A DNA stretch of 9,663 bases from Neisseriaceae bacterium (GTDB taxonomy: Bacteria; Pseudomonadota; Gammaproteobacteria; Burkholderiales; UBA11063): positions 1-9,663 of the forward strand of contig CANEUJ010000058.1 in NCBI GenBank assembly GCA_947441745.1. The letters are read 5' to 3'. Below, piece after piece: positions 7,222 through 9,663 of this stretch (position 1 is its first letter; the number at the start of each line of letters is the position of its first letter). The notes under the pieces were generated by a model. The model saw only the letters and a list, made by a program, of their open reading frames with translations. It searched no databases and was not told where the DNA came from. Made by a program: the position numbers and the translations under genes.

Positions 7222-7740
7222 TCACCATAAATATGATCTAGGTACAGGTTGTTTTCTAAATAAAACTATCAAACATAGAAGTATTATGCTACTACATAGG
7301 GTTATAACTGCAATAGGTGGTGTTATCCCAAAAATTAGCCAAGTTACCTTGCCACATTCAGCATCTCCTTTTAGTACTGTATCTAAAAAATTATTGAACG
7401 GTACTTTTTTAAATAATACCTCTAGTGGCATTCCACAGGATAATGGCTGTTGCTCTGGTGGTAAACTCATTAACCATTGATGATGAGCCGCCGTTTTGAT
7501 TCCAAAGGCACTAAGTGCTATTAATATTATCCCATAGATTTTATTAATGAAGTTTTGAGGGTTATGTATCGCGTATACAAATGCTAATATTCCAATAACC
7601 CCAATAATAACTCTTTGGGCAATACATAATGGACAAGGCTCTATGTGCTGATAAAACTCAGCATAAAATGCATAGGCTAAAGACATAGTAGCAAGAATAG
7701 CAATTACAAAGTAAATAGTACGATTATTAGGTAACTTCAT
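7222..7740 (-). CDS. dsbB: Disulfide bond formation protein B (DsbB)
   Basis: An inner-membrane quinone reductase that reoxidises periplasmic DsbA, passing electrons to ubiquinone or menaquinone. The 172 residues have four hydrophobic helices (about 9-26, 41-58, 67-85, 142-164). The first periplasmic loop carries the CPLC active site (Cys36, Cys39) followed by Arg43, the counterpart of the quinone-site Arg48 of E. coli. The second loop carries Cys102 (in LSCGMPLE) and Cys129 (in AECGKVTW), which exchange with DsbA. All four cysteines are therefore present. The start is fixed by AGGGG six bases upstream. It is divergent from ppsR with back-to-back promoters. No dsbA is in the window. DsbB serves envelope proteins generally, so the neighbouring genes need not be functionally linked. 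Confidence 0.96.
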   Translation of the reverse strand: MKLPNNRTIYFVIAILATMSLAYAFYAEFYQHIEPCPLCIAQRVIIGVIGILAFVYAIHNPQNFINKIYGIILIALSAFGIKTAAHHQWLMSLPPEQQPLSCGMPLEVLFKKVPFNNFLDTVLKGDAECGKVTWLIFGITPPIAVITLCSSIILLCLIVLFRKQPVPRSYLW

Positions 7741-7771
7741 ATTTAACCCCTGTCAAAAATTCTAGTTGTTT

Positions 7772-7780
7772 ATTATAACA
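7772..7780 (-). promoter_or_regulatory. dsbB promoter, extended -10
   Basis: TGT plus a perfect TATAAT on the minus strand (hexamer 7772-7777), with transcription expected near 7765 and a leader of about 24 nt. No strong -35 is visible. The element overlaps the best -35 candidate of the divergent ppsR promoter, so the two polymerases would compete for the site. Confidence 0.55.
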
Positions 7781-7804
7781 TTATTAAATGATTTCTGATA
7801 TAAT
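7775..7804 (+). promoter_or_regulatory. ppsR promoter (-35 ATAACA, 18-bp spacer, TGA-TATAAT)
   Basis: A perfect TATAAT at 7799-7804 is preceded by TGA (extended -10). The best -35 is ATAACA at 7775-7780, four of six matches at 18 bp. Initiation near 7811 would place the start inside or next to the leader inverted repeat at 7802-7825. Confidence 0.55.
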
Positions 7805-7825
7805 ACTCTTTAATTAAAAAGTATT
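7802..7825 (+). other. Inverted repeat followed by a T-run in the ppsR 5' region
   Basis: AATACTCTTT (7802-7811) and AAAAAGTATT (7816-7825) are inverted copies at 9 of 10 positions around a 4-base AATT loop, and a run of Ts follows. Formally it resembles a small AT-only hairpin terminator. It overlaps the predicted transcription start, so most transcripts would not contain the whole left arm. Function is doubtful. Confidence 0.3.
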
Positions 7826-7838
7826 TTTTGAAGTATTT

Positions 7839-8645
7839 ATGAAAAGTGTATTTTTTATTTCAGATAGAACAGGAATTACAACAGAATCTATTGGTAATGC
7901 ACTATTGACCCAATTTACTAATGTTGAGTTTAAAAAAGAGTTTATTCCTTTTGTTGACTCTGAATCCAAAGCCTATCAAGCATTAGCTAAAATTAGTAGT
8001 CGCTATATTCAGTATGGGCAACGTCCAATAGTTTTTACTAGTATAATGAACTCATCAATTCGTGATAAATTTAAAATTGACTCAGTATTGCACATTGATT
8101 TTTTTGAGTATTTTATTCCCAAGTTAGAAGCTGAATTAGGTGAAAAAGCCTCTTTAGCTGTTGGAATGTCTCATGGTATAAATAATGAAGAAAAATATTA
8201 TAAAAGAATTGAAGCTATTGATTTTTCTCTAAATAATGATGATGGGGTGAGTGCCAAAAACTATGAACTGGCAGATGTGATTTTGGTTGGAGTGTCTCGT
8301 GTAGGTAAAACTCCTACTTGTTTATATCTTGCTGTAAATTATGGAATTAAGGCTGCTAATTATCCATTTGCGGAGCTTGATTTGGTTAATAAAAAACTTC
8401 CCAAAGCTTTAGTTCCATTTCATGGTAAACTTTTTGGGCTAACTATAGATATTGACAGGTTACACCACATAAGAAGTAATCGTTTACCAAATAGTAAGTA
8501 TGCCGAATTAAGCACTTGTAAAACTGAAGTTGTAGCTGCGGAGAATATTTTTCATGATGAGGATATCTCATATTTAAATGTAAGTAAAAAGTCGATTGAA
8601 GAAATATCAGTAGCTATAATACAGTGTATAAAATTAAATCATTAG
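7839..8645 (+). CDS. ppsR: Phosphoenolpyruvate synthase regulatory protein (bifunctional kinase/pyrophosphorylase, DUF299)
   Basis: Inactivates PEP synthase by ADP-dependent phosphorylation of a threonine and reactivates it by phosphate-dependent dephosphorylation, so it gates pyruvate-to-PEP flux in gluconeogenesis; cytoplasmic. The 268 residues compare with 277 in E. coli. The N-terminal block FFISDRTGITTESIGNALLTQF is diagnostic. The nucleotide-binding P-loop is GVSRVGKTPT starting at residue 151, preceded by DDGVSAKN and followed by the conserved YGIKAANYPF and LFGLTID blocks. The ATG has only a weak GAAG five bases upstream, but the conserved N-terminus begins at residue 3, so the start is right. 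In many proteobacteria the gene is divergent from its target ppsA; here the divergent gene is dsbB and ppsA is not in view. It is the first gene of a tight three-gene run. Confidence 0.95.
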   Translation: MKSVFFISDRTGITTESIGNALLTQFTNVEFKKEFIPFVDSESKAYQALAKISSRYIQYGQRPIVFTSIMNSSIRDKFKIDSVLHIDFFEYFIPKLEAELGEKASLAVGMSHGINNEEKYYKRIEAIDFSLNNDDGVSAKNYELADVILVGVSRVGKTPTCLYLAVNYGIKAANYPFAELDLVNKKLPKALVPFHGKLFGLTIDIDRLHHIRSNRLPNSKYAELSTCKTEVVAAENIFHDEDISYLNVSKKSIEEISVAIIQCIKLNH

Positions 8646-8647
8646 GA
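8644..8647 (+). promoter_or_regulatory. AGGA ribosome-binding site that decides the start of the HAD gene
   Basis: AGGA overlaps the ppsR stop codon and lies five bases before the ATG at 8653. The alternative ATG at 8647 shares a base with this site and has no Shine-Dalgarno sequence of its own. The second ATG is therefore the likelier start. Confidence 0.6.
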
Positions 8648-8652
8648 TGAAA

Positions 8653-9303
8653 ATGTATAAAAAATTTCTCATTTTGGTATTTATAACAAATATTTTTGCA
8701 GCTTCTAGTATGCAGTATGGTATGCCTAGTGCTACATTAATCAATGAAATTGATGTTAATTATGCCAACAAAAAAGCAATGTATCGTGAGATTTTTACTA
8801 ATGGTTTAGAGAAGATAGTTATAACTGTAGCCCAACAAAAACTAATAAAAAAGCCTTGGGGAGTGGTGTTTTCTCTTGATGGTACACTACTTGATAATTC
8901 TAATATTGCAACTCCAGGTGCACCTCAAGTATCTTGTAAGATTATTAAACTGGGTGGAGTTGTATCTATAGTTACAGATAGAAGTGGGGTTGTTGCTAAT
9001 AGTACTGATTTTATTAATCAAACAACTAAAGAATTAGATAAGCAAGGTATCTGCTATAGTAATGTACTTTTTGCTCAAAATAATAATGATACCAATAAAA
9101 ACCCACGCTTTAATGCTTTAACTTCAGGTGATTATGAAAATATTATCACTACAAAGCGCTTATCAGCAATACAAATAATTGCTTATTTTGGCAATAAAAT
9201 AGAAGATTTCCCGAATTTAAAACAGAATCTAGCTAATGTTGCACCAGTTAGCGATAATATGTTTAGCCAGTTTGGGCAACAATATTTTATGTTGCCACGC
9301 TAA
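8653..9303 (+). CDS. Exported HAD-superfamily acid phosphatase-like protein (subfamily IIIB), catalytic nucleophile replaced
   Basis: A 216-residue secreted or lipid-facing protein of the HAD acid phosphatase group. Residues 1-18 (KK then a hydrophobic run ending IFAAS) form a signal peptide. Motif I reads FSLDGTLLDNS: Ser74 stands where the nucleophilic Asp of the usual DxD is expected, while Asp76 and Thr78 remain. Motif II is IVTDRSG (Thr108), motif III is NKNPRF (Lys149, Arg152), and motif IV is GNKIEDFP, with Asn181 where the family normally has GD; Asp185 is kept. Members normally hydrolyse phosphomonoesters in the periplasm. Loss of the nucleophile predicts little or no phosphatase activity, so a binding role or a pseudoenzyme is possible. 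No frameshift or stop is present. It lies 7 nt after ppsR and 1 nt before the next gene. The start is chosen on AGGA spacing; ATG at 8647 is the alternative. Confidence 0.82.
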   Translation: MYKKFLILVFITNIFAASSMQYGMPSATLINEIDVNYANKKAMYREIFTNGLEKIVITVAQQKLIKKPWGVVFSLDGTLLDNSNIATPGAPQVSCKIIKLGGVVSIVTDRSGVVANSTDFINQTTKELDKQGICYSNVLFAQNNNDTNKNPRFNALTSGDYENIITTKRLSAIQIIAYFGNKIEDFPNLKQNLANVAPVSDNMFSQFGQQYFMLPR

Positions 9304-9304
9304 A

Positions 9305-9663
9305 ATGATACATCGCAAAAGATTTATTCATTATTATGTTATGTATCCGCTAGCTGTAATAGTTAGTTTAATTATCTTACTAGTAGGCTTAGTGAGTTTT
9401 TTCTTACTAAATATCCATAATTACCAAACAACTATAAAAAATCTACTTGTAAGCAGTACGGGATATAATATAAATTTTTCTAAAATTAATGGTTCATTTA
9501 ATCTTCGTTTTCAACCCGCTATAAATATTGATAATATTGATATTAGTGATATAAAGACTCATCATCAGTTTTTACATATAGATAATTTAAAACTATCTGT
9601 TTCATACAGAAGCTTTTCTTTAGCTAAAATTGTACTGAGTCAAATAAAATTGGATGGCATGGA
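9305..9663 (+). CDS. AsmA/YhdP-like envelope protein, N-terminal part only (runs off the window)
   Basis: The first 119 codons of a longer protein, open to the window edge. Residues about 9-38 are Arg/His-rich then strongly hydrophobic (VIVSLIILLVGLVSFFLL), a single N-terminal membrane anchor. After it comes TGYNINFSKINGSF, then INIDNIDISD and HIDNLKLSVSYRSF. This order, with an acquired TG-x-x-I/V motif, a short beta segment, and the xIDNLKLSV repeat rhythm, is that of the AsmA-like/YhdP family. Those large periplasm-spanning proteins are implicated in phospholipid transport to the outer membrane. The start lies 1 nt after the HAD stop with no visible ribosome-binding site, so coupled translation is likely. 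The family call rests on architecture and a short stretch; YhdP, AsmA or TamB cannot be told apart here. Confidence 0.6.
   Translation, partial: MIHRKRFIHYYVMYPLAVIVSLIILLVGLVSFFLLNIHNYQTTIKNLLVSSTGYNINFSKINGSFNLRFQPAINIDNIDISDIKTHHQFLHIDNLKLSVSYRSFSLAKIVLSQIKLDGM

Noticed and set aside
7286..7480. Plus-strand open frame of 64 codons
   Set aside because: Antisense to the DsbB second periplasmic loop; no support of its own.

Overview
This is an ordinary, densely packed, strongly AT-rich chromosomal segment (about one third G+C by eye). It comes from a proteobacterium of the gamma (or possibly beta) group. Evidence for that is a cyo-type quinol oxidase operon end, an E. coli-like RecG, an iron SodB, oligopeptidase A, DsbB, an LpxO-type lipid A hydroxylase and the PEP synthase regulator PpsR. 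The base composition would fit a Francisella-like or other AT-rich lineage, but that placement is a guess.

Layout. Positions 1-3937 read on the + strand: the 3' part of cyoD, cyoE (apparently without an ATG start), recG and sodB. Positions 3941-4076 hold a non-coding 136-bp element with 16-bp terminal inverted repeats, lying between the convergent sodB and lpxO-like genes. Positions 4152-7112 are a minus-strand operon transcribed in the order rubredoxin, prlC, lpxO-like, with gaps of 5 and 16 nt. dsbB (7222-7740, minus) follows. It is divergent from ppsR (7839-8645, plus), which heads a tight + strand run: ppsR, an exported HAD acid-phosphatase-like protein, and the start of a large AsmA/YhdP-like membrane protein that leaves the window.

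Functional themes. CyoD/CyoE serve the terminal quinol oxidase and its heme O. RecG acts in replication-fork rescue. SodB, DsbB and rubredoxin are redox proteins. The LpxO-like and AsmA-like proteins point to the outer envelope. PpsR controls gluconeogenic PEP synthase. All five promoters I can suggest carry a TGn extended -10 element.

I see no phage, insertion sequence with a transposase, CRISPR array, tRNA or rRNA, and no convincing undescribed multi-gene system. The observations most worth a second look are the HAD protein that has lost its catalytic nucleophile, the ATT start of cyoE overlapping the cyoD stop, and the palindromic element after sodB.
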